Assembly (NCBI GenBank): GCA_003574785.1
Contig: QORU01000007.1
Coordinates: 124,001-188,000, forward strand
Length of the DNA stretch: 64,000 nucleotides
Origin: Taklimakanibacter deserti
GTDB lineage: Bacteria > Pseudomonadota > Alphaproteobacteria > Rhizobiales > Aestuariivirgaceae
Direction of reading: 5' to 3'
In this document: one piece after another, positions 57,370 through 64,000 of the stretch
Layout: every line of letters starts with the position of its first letter
Position numbering within the stretch: the first letter of the stretch is position 1
Translations under genes and position numbers: made by a program
The notes under the pieces: generated by a model
The model's input: the letters and a program-made list of their open reading frames with translations, nothing else
What the model was told of the DNA's origin: nothing
Database searches by the model: none

Positions 57370-58701
57370 TTACTCCAACGCCGCCCCCTCCTGGCTCACC
57401 ACCTGGCGCGCAGGAGCCTCGATCGTCCAGGTCAGGCCAAGCGGTGTGAAGGCGGTCTTGGCATGACCGGAGAGGGCCGCGGGCGTCAATCTCCGCAAGA
57501 CTTTCCATCCGAAGCCATGCGCATCGGGCTCTTCGCTCTTGGGACCGCCGCTTTCCCGCCAGGCAAGAGTGAATACCGGCTCGGAATCGATCGACGCAAT
57601 GCTCCATTCAACGCCGACGCGTCCTTGCGGCTGCGAGAAGGCGCCATGCTTGGCGGCATTGGTACACAGCTCGTGGAACGCCATGCCGAGATATTGCGCA
57701 GCGGTCGCGGTCAGCGACACGACAGGTCCCGAAACATCAAGGCGATCGGACAAGCCGAAGGCCTCCACATGGGCGATCAGCAGCTGGCGCAGGTCGACCG
57801 ATTCCCATTCGCCATGGATCAGAAGATCATGCGAGCGCGACAAAGCGGCGATGCGCTCTTGCACCAAGCGCTCGAATTCCGCCGGACCGGCAGCCTGCTT
57901 GCCGGTTTCGCGGACCATCGCCAGGATGACGGCATACTGGTTCTTCACCCGATGGGCGAGCTCGCGCATCAGCGACTCGATCCGCCTCTCGTCCCGCTTG
58001 CGGCTGGTGATGTTCTGGGTAATGCCGATGAAATGACGGCTGCCGTCCTTCACCTCGGCGCGGTAGTTTTCAAGCCAGATCATCTGTCCGTCGGGTCGCC
58101 TGAGCCGGTATTCGTCGCGCGGCGCCGGGCGGGTCCCCTGATCCATGAGATTGCGCGCCTCGAGCATCCGCGCGCGGTCGTCGGGATGCACCATGGCGAG
58201 AAACCGCTCGGTCGCGGGTGGATCCTTGGCGGGATCAAGGCCGAGCATCCGGAAGAAGCTGTCGTCCCAATGCAGCTTGCCGTCCGCGTGCAGCTCCCAT
58301 GTCGCGAGGTTGGCCGCCTCGAGGGCGAGCTTGAGCCGGTTCCTTTCATGCTGCAGTCGCTGCACCGCATTGTCGAGAAGGTCGACAATGAAGACGATGA
58401 GCGCGCAAACCGCCGCGAAGCCAAGCACGGCCAAGTTGCCCCATATTCCCGGATAGCTGTCATCGCCGGACGTCTTGAAATAATAGGCGGCGAGGACCGT
58501 GCACACCGCCCAGGCCAGGATTCCGCCTCTGCGCCCCCCGACAAAGGCGCTCAGCAGCACGACCGGATAGAGTGGAAGAAAGGGCGGCAGCTGTGGGAAA
58601 ATCAGCTTGAGGACGACCGCCGTCGCGATGAAGCCGATACTGGCGAGGACACCGTACCAGGGATGCCGCCGCATCCTCGGCAGCCTTTTATCGATCCACA
58701 C
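57370..58701 (-). CDS. HWE-type sensor histidine kinase
   Basis: 443 residues. Four membrane segments (about 15-105; DUF4118-like) come first, then a PAS domain (about 130-240, with FFRMLGLDPAKDPPATERFL and FIGITQNITSRK) and an HWE kinase core: H box ELAHRVKNQYAVILAMVRET, N box FHELCTNAAKHGAFS, the W-x-E motif WRESGGP and the G box GFGWKVLRRL. HWE kinases are largely alphaproteobacterial and often control the EcfG general stress response. No response regulator is adjacent; a single-domain one lies at 59967. Confidence 0.88.
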   Translation of the reverse strand: MWIDKRLPRMRRHPWYGVLASIGFIATAVVLKLIFPQLPPFLPLYPVVLLSAFVGGRRGGILAWAVCTVLAAYYFKTSGDDSYPGIWGNLAVLGFAAVCALIVFIVDLLDNAVQRLQHERNRLKLALEAANLATWELHADGKLHWDDSFFRMLGLDPAKDPPATERFLAMVHPDDRARMLEARNLMDQGTRPAPRDEYRLRRPDGQMIWLENYRAEVKDGSRHFIGITQNITSRKRDERRIESLMRELAHRVKNQYAVILAMVRETGKQAAGPAEFERLVQERIAALSRSHDLLIHGEWESVDLRQLLIAHVEAFGLSDRLDVSGPVVSLTATAAQYLGMAFHELCTNAAKHGAFSQPQGRVGVEWSIASIDSEPVFTLAWRESGGPKSEEPDAHGFGWKVLRRLTPAALSGHAKTAFTPLGLTWTIEAPARQVVSQEGAALE

Positions 58702-58926
58702 GCCGTCGCCTCGCTTCTTGTCAGATTTGCCGTCTTTAAGGGGCCGGCGCCAAGAATTTCGGCTGAATCTGGTGCGAATGTCCGCTTAGTCAAGCCGAAA
58801 AATGGGGAATTCGAAGCCAACTCCTCCGACCAAGGACTTTTTCGATGCTTTGTGAGGATCGGGCCCTCGGGAACCCAAGACGATATTCAAGAATTGTCCT
58901 CGGTGCGGCGCGTTTTGGAGAAGGCC

Positions 58927-59418
58927 ATGGCAAAAGAAAAAGAGCTCAGAGAGAAATTGTGGAAGGCGCTCAAGTCCGACATGACCGTCATGCTGGGCCT
59001 CACTGATGATGTCGAAGGCGATGCCAGGCCGATGACCGCGCAGATCGAAGGTGACGAGCAGGGACCCATCTGGTTCTTCACCGCCAAGGACACCGAGATC
59101 GCGCAGAAGCTCAAGACCGAGCGGCCGGCCTTCGCGACTTTCGCCTCCAAATCGCATGATCTCTTCGCCGCGATCCACGGCACGCTCATGCTCGATATGG
59201 ACCGGGACGCCATCGACCGCCTGTGGAACCCTTATGTCGCGGCCTGGTTCGAGAAGGGCAAGGACGATCCGAAGCTGGCGCTTTTGCGCTTCGAACCCGA
59301 GCGCGCCGAAGTCTGGGTCGATGCCTCGAGCCTCGTCGCCGGGATCAAGATCCTGCTCGGCTTCGATCCCAAGAAGGAATATCGCGACAAGACGGGCGAG
59401 GTGCGGCTCGGGCGCTAG
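58927..59418 (+). CDS. General stress PNPOx-fold protein (GSP26-like)
   Basis: 163 residues from ATG 58927, preceded by GGAGAAGG. Pattern: ELREKLWKALKSDMTVMLGL, then MTAQIEGDEQGPIWFFTAKD and ATFASKSHDLFAAIHGTLML, with a C-terminal AEVWVDASSLVAGIKILLGF. This matches the general stress protein 26 branch of the pyridoxamine-oxidase fold, which binds flavin. The long upstream frame belongs to antisense reading of the kinase gene. It diverges from the kinase. Confidence 0.88.
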   Translation: MAKEKELREKLWKALKSDMTVMLGLTDDVEGDARPMTAQIEGDEQGPIWFFTAKDTEIAQKLKTERPAFATFASKSHDLFAAIHGTLMLDMDRDAIDRLWNPYVAAWFEKGKDDPKLALLRFEPERAEVWVDASSLVAGIKILLGFDPKKEYRDKTGEVRLGR

Positions 59419-59966
59419 GTCGATCTCAGTCCTCGCCATAGCTCGTTGACCAAGGTGTGATAGATCCCCTCCCCTCGCCAGGCGGACGCTGACGAGAAGC
59501 CGCGGAACAAGGAGCGTCCCAAGCGATCATGGCAATGAAGAATCTCAAATCAAGCTGGCTTCGGTAGGGTGCGACTCCCGGTCTCCGGAGGGCGGACGAT
59601 CTGCCAAGACGCTCGCAATCATGGTGCATTTTGAAACCAAGGGGATGACCAACCCGTTGCGTCCTCGGATCGGCAGTCAGGACAATCGTCCCGAAAGGGC
59701 GTCGGATCCCTCCGCCACAAAGCCTCGCCGGACCAGCACCGGCGGGGCCTTATGTTCATCGGGTGCCTGTCCCGCGGTTCGTGCGCTCCAATTCTTCGCC
59801 ACATGGTTCCAAGGCTTGAGATAACGGCTTTTGGCCCTCCCCCACCAGGCGAGATGTGAGACGGCGTACGGTTTCGTACAGATCGGCTGCTTCACCTGAC
59901 AGGACCGTCGCGACCTATGGAACAAAAAGCATAGGCCTTACTTAAAGAAAGCAAACGAGGACGGCC
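59419..59966. other. 548-base non-coding region
   Basis: No plausible gene on either strand. There is a GC-rich hairpin at 59722-59748 (GCCTCGCCGG/CCGGCGGGGC). The end contains the leader of the response-regulator gene (ribosome binding site AACGAGGACGG). A structured small RNA could fit here, but nothing proves it. Confidence 0.4.
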
Positions 59967-60362
59967 ATGAGAAAGCACTATAAGATATTAGTCGTCGAGG
60001 ACGAACCGGCCATTAGGCTGGCCTTGGCCGATCATCTCGACAAGGAGGGATTTGAAGTCCTCGAGGCCGACTCCGGCGAGCGGGCGATCGAACTCATCAA
60101 GAAGTCGAATGTCGACTTGATCGTGACCGACATTCAGATGCCGGGGTGGCACGACGGAATAGGCCTCGCGCTGTGGGTGCGCGAGAACCATCCACATATC
60201 AAGCTCATCATCGTGTCCGGCGCCACAGATGAATCCTCTTCCCTGCTGCCGCTTGGCGCCGAAGGCACGATCTATACAAAACCCTATTCGGTGGAGGAGA
60301 TCGGCTTGCGGGCCGAGGCGCTCTTGCATGAGACAAGGCACAAACCGGTCAATAGTCGCTGA
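59967..60362 (+). CDS. Single-domain response regulator
   Basis: 131 residues with one receiver domain: acidic pocket VVEDEP, phosphoacceptor D55 in LIVTDIQMPG, conserved Ser in IIVSGATDE and K105 in IYTKPYS. No output domain, so it acts by protein contact or as a phosphate relay. Neighbours are the GSP26-like gene and the ROK gene. A link with the HWE kinase 1.3 kb away is possible only. Confidence 0.88.
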   Translation: MRKHYKILVVEDEPAIRLALADHLDKEGFEVLEADSGERAIELIKKSNVDLIVTDIQMPGWHDGIGLALWVRENHPHIKLIIVSGATDESSSLLPLGAEGTIYTKPYSVEEIGLRAEALLHETRHKPVNSR

Positions 60363-60473
60363 TACGGCGCGTGACGCAGCAAGCAAAAGTTCGCGTCAAG
60401 CCTGCCGGCTTCGAATTGTCGGACCACCCCAATTCCATACGCATCCAACAAGATATCGGTCAGGAAGCCCAGC

Positions 60474-61562
60474 ATGCCAAAGGACAAGACACCACCGCGC
60501 GCCGATTTGCCGGCCCATGGAGCCGAGGTGCTCCCGAGCGTGACCGTGAACAGCTACAATCTCGAGCTTAAAGACGATGAGGGCTTCATAGGCGATAAAG
60601 CCAGCAAGAGTGCGTTCTGGGATTTCGTTGAAAAGTGGCGCAAGCCACTGCGTGAATCGGCCGATGACCCGCTGGGCGACAAGGCCACGGAAGAGATCAG
60701 CAAGAAGAAACTGGCTGAAATGCTTTTCGACGGCGATTCGGAAGAAGTAGCCCTGGTGCAAAGTGCGGTCGAGGATTTTGCGCAGCAACTGGCGTCGGTC
60801 ATAAAGCGGTTCATGCGGATCAAGCAATGGCGCGAAACGGAATGCATTGTTGTCGGCGGCGGCTTTCGCGGCAGCCGCATAGGCGAAGTCGCCATTGCCC
60901 GCGCCGCTTTGCTGCTCAAGGCCGATGAGATCAAGGTCGACATCGAGATGATCCGCAACGATCCGGACGAAGCAGGTCTACTCGGCGCGGCGCATCTTCT
61001 GCCAGCCTGGATGCTCAAGGGCCATGACGGCATCCTGGCGGTCGATGTCGGGGGCACGAATATCCGCGCCGGCCTTATCGAGCTCAATCTCGACAAGTCA
61101 CCAAGCCTCAAGGGCGCGCGCGTGGCCAAATCCGAAATCTGGCGACATAGCGAGGAAAAGATAAAGCGCGACGACGCCATTGAAAGACTGACGGATATGC
61201 TGAATGACCTCGTAAGCTGGAGCGAGAAAAACAAGCTGTCGCTCGCGCCCATCATCGGCATCGGCTGTCCCGGGTTCATCGAAGAAGACGGAAGCATTGC
61301 GAAAGGCGCACAGAACCTTCCCGGGAACTGGGAAAGCAACCGTTTCAACCTGCCCCGGCTGATCCGTGAAGGGGTGCCAAAGATCGACCAGACCGAAACC
61401 CTGGTGGTGATGCACAATGATGCCGTGGTCCAAGGCCTGAGTGAGCTACCTTTCATGACGGAGCGCCGTCACTGGGCGGTCCTCACGATCGGTACGGGGC
61501 TTGGCAATGCTTCCTACACCAACCGGCAATCCAGCCACTCAAAAAAGCCAGCGTCCCAGTAG
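60474..61562 (+). CDS. ROK-family protein with circularly permuted motifs
   Basis: 362 residues. Normal ROK kinases run DVGGTxIR, GxGxPG, NDA, GTG and end with a GG-x-GSxxG...EAGLLGAA segment. Here the latter type comes first (ECIVVGGGFRGS at about 123-134 and DEAGLLGAAHL at 165-175), and the phosphate-binding ILAVDVGGTNIRAG follows at about 187-200, then GIGCPG, MHNDAVVQG and a final IGTGLGNASYTN. So the chain looks like a circular permutation of a ROK sugar kinase. Substrate unknown. No ROK zinc motif (CxCGxxGC) was noticed. Confidence 0.75.
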   Translation: MPKDKTPPRADLPAHGAEVLPSVTVNSYNLELKDDEGFIGDKASKSAFWDFVEKWRKPLRESADDPLGDKATEEISKKKLAEMLFDGDSEEVALVQSAVEDFAQQLASVIKRFMRIKQWRETECIVVGGGFRGSRIGEVAIARAALLLKADEIKVDIEMIRNDPDEAGLLGAAHLLPAWMLKGHDGILAVDVGGTNIRAGLIELNLDKSPSLKGARVAKSEIWRHSEEKIKRDDAIERLTDMLNDLVSWSEKNKLSLAPIIGIGCPGFIEEDGSIAKGAQNLPGNWESNRFNLPRLIREGVPKIDQTETLVVMHNDAVVQGLSELPFMTERRHWAVLTIGTGLGNASYTNRQSSHSKKPASQ

Positions 61563-61761
61563 GCGGCATCCCGGCTGTTCAGTGTCGCCAGCAGATCCGA
61601 CCGCCCTGGGGTGATTGACGGGTCGAGAGCCCGTCCGCACGGCACATAGGCGACCAGGGGCCCCCTGTACGTTAGCGTACAGAATGGATGCATCGAATCG
61701 ACCACGTCACCACCTGCGGACTGTGGCAGGAACCGGAAAGGCTCGGCCTAGTTATCGACGC

Positions 61762-62124
61762 ATGACCAAGCACCTCTTAGACAAGGAAGCGAGCGCAGCA
61801 AGCCAGACCGTCAAGGCCAAGGTGACCAGATTTGTACCCGGTTTCGGGAACGCGGAAACTGTCGCCGTGAAGGCAGCGCACTCCGCTCATAAACGAAAGC
61901 CACCCCGCCCGAGATTCGTCACGATCGATCGCTTCAGGGCCAAAAAGCTCGGCGTCCTGGTGACCGTCGAGCTTGATCGGGATACGGAGGACTTTGCCCA
62001 CCTCATCGGCAAGAAGATCGTCATCGACGGGAAAATGGAGGTGTGCTTCTCGGTCGAGCGCCTGCCGCATGCGCCGCCGGTGAAGAAAGGCGAGCGCGTG
62101 AGCCTTTTGATCAAAAAGGGATGA
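61762..62124 (+). CDS. Hypothetical protein (120 aa)
   Basis: ATG 61762. A basic N-terminal half (HKRKPPRPRFVTIDRFRAKK) leads to a compact alpha/beta part with KLGVLVTVELDRDTEDFAHL, then IVIDGKMEVCFSVERLPHA. The last residues are basic. The ATGA stop overlap with the next gene supports an operon. A GGAAC-N16-AGTT motif lies at 61729-61753, but its -10 is too close to the ATG for an ordinary leader. Confidence 0.5.
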   Translation: MTKHLLDKEASAASQTVKAKVTRFVPGFGNAETVAVKAAHSAHKRKPPRPRFVTIDRFRAKKLGVLVTVELDRDTEDFAHLIGKKIVIDGKMEVCFSVERLPHAPPVKKGERVSLLIKKG

Positions 62125-62363
62125 GGGCGGTCCGGTTTGATGCCATGAACGATCCTCCTTTTGACAAGATCGAGCTCATGTTGTTCGACGCGGTGCTCGA
62201 GGAAGTCAGCCGCGATCTCGAAATCGCCGACGAAGCGGGTCTTTCAAGGCTGCGCGCCAGAATTCTCTTCCTCGGCAAGATCGGCGTTCGAGACTTCGAC
62301 GTCCTTTATACCTATGCCACGAGGCCCCAGATCTTCAAATTTTCGATGGTCGATCCGGCCTAG
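62121..62363 (+). CDS. Hypothetical protein (80 aa), distant paralogue of 40092/42279
   Basis: ATG at 62121 overlaps the preceding stop (alternative 62145). The core FDKIELMLFDAVLEEVSRDL, then SRLRARILFLGKIGVRDFDV and YTYA, follows the same pattern as the 42279 product (FNPAEIALFSKVVDEACLKL, IAARILSFAAKGTRDYETLL). This supports a family with more than two members in this genome. Function unknown. Confidence 0.5.
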   Translation: MRAVRFDAMNDPPFDKIELMLFDAVLEEVSRDLEIADEAGLSRLRARILFLGKIGVRDFDVLYTYATRPQIFKFSMVDPA

Positions 62364-62602
62364 CTCCTGTCCCGCGAACCGCCATCCAAAGCATCGCCCG
62401 CCTGCAACTGTCGCAAATGGCCGGCTGAGGTGTCGCGGCTGTGACAGCGCGCAGATCGTCGATCCGATGTTCATATGGCGTCCAACACCACAATCAGATG
62501 GCGCACCGTCACTGGGCGGCGTCCATCACCGCCCTGCTCTGCGACTCGGAAAGTTTCTCATCGGTTGTTACATCGCAAGCAAGTCCTCAATGAGCCTGAA
62601 TA

Positions 62603-62627
62603 GGAACCATATGCCCCTGCGCGTGTT
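62603..62627 (+). promoter_or_regulatory. EcfG-type promoter of the 62655 gene
   Basis: GGAAC (62603-62607), 16 bases, TGTT (62624-62627); three of four -10 bases match. The ATG is 28 bases downstream. Confidence 0.5.
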
Positions 62628-62654
62628 CGATCAGAAAACTCCACGGGAGAAAAC

Positions 62655-63632
62655 ATGGACAGCTCTTCCTCATCTTCAGTCGGCTCACTGCGGCTCAAGG
62701 CCGAAAACTCCAGGGCGCGTCTTAAAGAGACAATAGGCCAGTTCAACGAAGCCCTTTCGGAAACCAGCGACGACATCAAGACGACCTTTTCTCCAGAGCA
62801 CCTGAAAGACGAAGCGCGCGCCTATGCCAAGAAAAAGCAAGCGAACCTCGTTCGCTCCGTGCGCGAGAGCGTGACTAACCGGCCTCTCGAAGCCCTGGCC
62901 ATTGGAGCCGTAGTCACCTATCCGCTTCTCGGCCTGCTCAGAAAAGTTCCAGTCCCCCTCGCCTTGATCGGCGCCGGCCTTATCCTCGTCCGCAAAGGAA
63001 ATGGCAAAAACACGGCAGCACCGACGAGCCTGGCTGAAGATGAAGATCAAGACAGGAGTGAGGAAGGGCTGGGCGGAAGGCTTCGTGCCGGTCTGAAGGA
63101 AGCGCAAGGTACGATTGCGTCCAAGGGCGCCCATGCGGCGAAAAGCCTGGTCGGGATGGCCAGTTCCGCGGCTGCGGGCGTCGAGTGCAAGACACAAGAC
63201 TTTGCGGCCACTACGGCGCAAGCGGCCAAGAACACGGGCGACAGCCTCGCGAGCCTGGTCGAGCGCAACCCGTTGATCGTCGGGGGCGTGGCGCTGGCCG
63301 TCGGCGGCTTCATTGCCGCCTCCCTCCCCGCATCGAGGATCGAAGAACGCGTTCTCGGCAAGGGCGGCGAAGTCTTGAAGGACACCGCGCGGAAAGCCAC
63401 GGATGAAGCGGTCCAGGGGGCCAAGGCGGAGGCAAGCAGGGTCGTCGACGATATTTCCGTCGCCGCGCGTGGTGCCGGCCTCACGCCTAAAGCCTTGGAT
63501 CAAGCCGTCGATACCGTCGCGGACAAGGTCGCCTCGGTTGCGGATCGGGCCGTTGATGCCGCACTCGGCGGGAAGACCTCGAAGGCTGAAACTGGAAGTA
63601 AACGCGATGGAGACGAGAATGCAAGGTTTTGA
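62655..63632 (+). CDS. Membrane-associated helical stress-type protein (DUF883/DUF3618-like)
   Basis: 325 residues: a Ser-rich start, amphipathic helices (15-80) with RPLEALAIGAVVTYPLLGLL and a second hydrophobic piece VPVPLALIGAGLILV. Then Gly/Ala/Lys/Asp-rich linker (110-190), a further hydrophobic pair ERNPLIVGGVALAVGGFIAA, and helices of Ala/Asp/Val type at the end. The R-P-x-x-A-LAxGA-VxxPLLGL motif is that of DUF883/DUF3618-like stress proteins. It may bind ribosomes or the membrane; unknown. Its end overlaps the next gene. Confidence 0.7.
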   Translation: MDSSSSSSVGSLRLKAENSRARLKETIGQFNEALSETSDDIKTTFSPEHLKDEARAYAKKKQANLVRSVRESVTNRPLEALAIGAVVTYPLLGLLRKVPVPLALIGAGLILVRKGNGKNTAAPTSLAEDEDQDRSEEGLGGRLRAGLKEAQGTIASKGAHAAKSLVGMASSAAAGVECKTQDFAATTAQAAKNTGDSLASLVERNPLIVGGVALAVGGFIAASLPASRIEERVLGKGGEVLKDTARKATDEAVQGAKAEASRVVDDISVAARGAGLTPKALDQAVDTVADKVASVADRAVDAALGGKTSKAETGSKRDGDENARF

Positions 63633-64000
63633 AAGAGACGAGGGTCTGCCGCAAGCCGACCAGGCCGGAGCTCAGTCAGTGGGAGATGAAATGAAGGCCG
63701 CGGCGTCAGAATCGGCAGAGAAGGTGACGAGCGCCGTCCGCGAACAGGCGGCCAAAGTCGGAGAAAAAGCGAAAACGATCGCGGGCGATACCGGAAAGAA
63801 GATCGAGAAGGCCTTGAACGAACAGCGCGCCACAGGGGCCGACTATCTGCAGAGCATGGCCGGTCTCGTCCATCAAGCGGCTGACGTCTTCGAGAGGGAG
63901 GTCCCGCAAGCCTCGCGCTATATCCACCAGGCGGCGCAGCAAATCGACACGGTAGCCGATGCCGTCCGGACAAAGAACGTGCAGGACGCCGTCCACGAGA
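63607..64000 (+). CDS. Helical LEA-like protein, cut by the window edge
   Basis: Begins at ATG 63607 (or 63619) inside the end of the 62655 gene in another frame, and stays open to the end of the window, giving at least 131 residues. The product is an uninterrupted Ala/Lys/Glu/Gln-rich amphipathic helix region (SESAEKVTSAVREQAAKVGE, ADYLQSMAGLVHQAADVFER). This is like proteins annotated as nutrient-deprivation-induced or LEA-like in rhizobia. Probably forms one unit with the 62655 gene. Confidence 0.7.
   Translation, partial: METRMQGFERDEGLPQADQAGAQSVGDEMKAAASESAEKVTSAVREQAAKVGEKAKTIAGDTGKKIEKALNEQRATGADYLQSMAGLVHQAADVFEREVPQASRYIHQAAQQIDTVADAVRTKNVQDAVHE

Noticed and set aside
57325..59418. 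697-residue plus-strand ORF
   Set aside because: Its first 530 codons are antisense to the HWE kinase; only the last 163 codons (from 58927) make a real protein.
61729..61753. GGAAC-N16-AGTT before the 61762 gene as an EcfG promoter
   Set aside because: The -10 would be only nine bases from the start codon, leaving no leader; kept only as a remark in that gene's entry.
1..64000. CRISPR arrays and insertion sequences
   Set aside because: No regularly spaced short repeats and no transposase-like motif were seen on either strand by eye.

Overview
The window looks like chromosomal DNA of a GC-rich alphaproteobacterium, most likely Hyphomicrobiales (Rhizobiales). The indications are a DUF1236 protein, an HWE-type histidine kinase, a DUF982 protein, an amylo-alpha-1,6-glucosidase/GT4 pair next to topoisomerase IB, many tiny paralogous ORFs, and several GGAAC-N16-NGTT promoters of the kind used by the alphaproteobacterial general-stress sigma factor EcfG. 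No rRNA, IS element, integrase or CRISPR array was seen. The one RNA gene found is tRNA-Arg(TCG) at 4707-4783.

Layout. 0-8.5 kb is host DNA: a pyridoxamine-oxidase-fold protein, a PAS-GAF-GGDEF-EAL c-di-GMP enzyme, a methyltransferase, the tRNA, a Lys-rich secreted protein and small proteins. At 7.6-7.9 kb there is a scar made of a phage-gene fragment fused to a truncated gene copy. About 8.5-24.26 kb and 29.3-37.3 kb are two halves of one podovirus-like (P22-like order) late-gene cluster. All of it reads on the minus strand: RHH regulator, TerS, TerL, portal, structural proteins, then scaffold, coat, connector, stabilisation-like protein, GNAT, S74-type fibre, tail fibre, holin, protease, endolysin, Rz/Rz1 and an internal virion-like protein. 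Two features interrupt it. The first is a low-GC pair at 14.6-16.4 kb (an HEPN-like candidate RNase and a membrane protein). The second is a 5 kb block at 24.3-29.3 kb (glucosidase, glycosyltransferase, topoisomerase IB, DUF3309) that carries host-type stress promoters. No early, replication or integration genes are present, so the cluster is a remnant or a domesticated late module.

37.4-46.7 kb holds small host genes, including diverged segmental duplications with broken copies, a UspA protein and a DUF1236 protein. 47-64 kb is a stress and metabolism neighbourhood. It contains a symporter fused to a solute-binding domain, two DUF892 ferritin-like proteins, DUF2934, LysE and NUDIX proteins, 3-methyladenine DNA glycosylase, an HWE kinase, a general-stress PNPOx protein, a single-domain response regulator, a ROK protein whose motifs are in permuted order, and helical envelope-type stress proteins that run off the right edge.

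Functionally, the host parts on both sides of the phage, and the block inside it, appear to share EcfG-type control: glycogen/glucan metabolism, DNA protection and repair, ferritin-like proteins and small envelope proteins. Function calls rest on motif recognition by eye; no database search was run.
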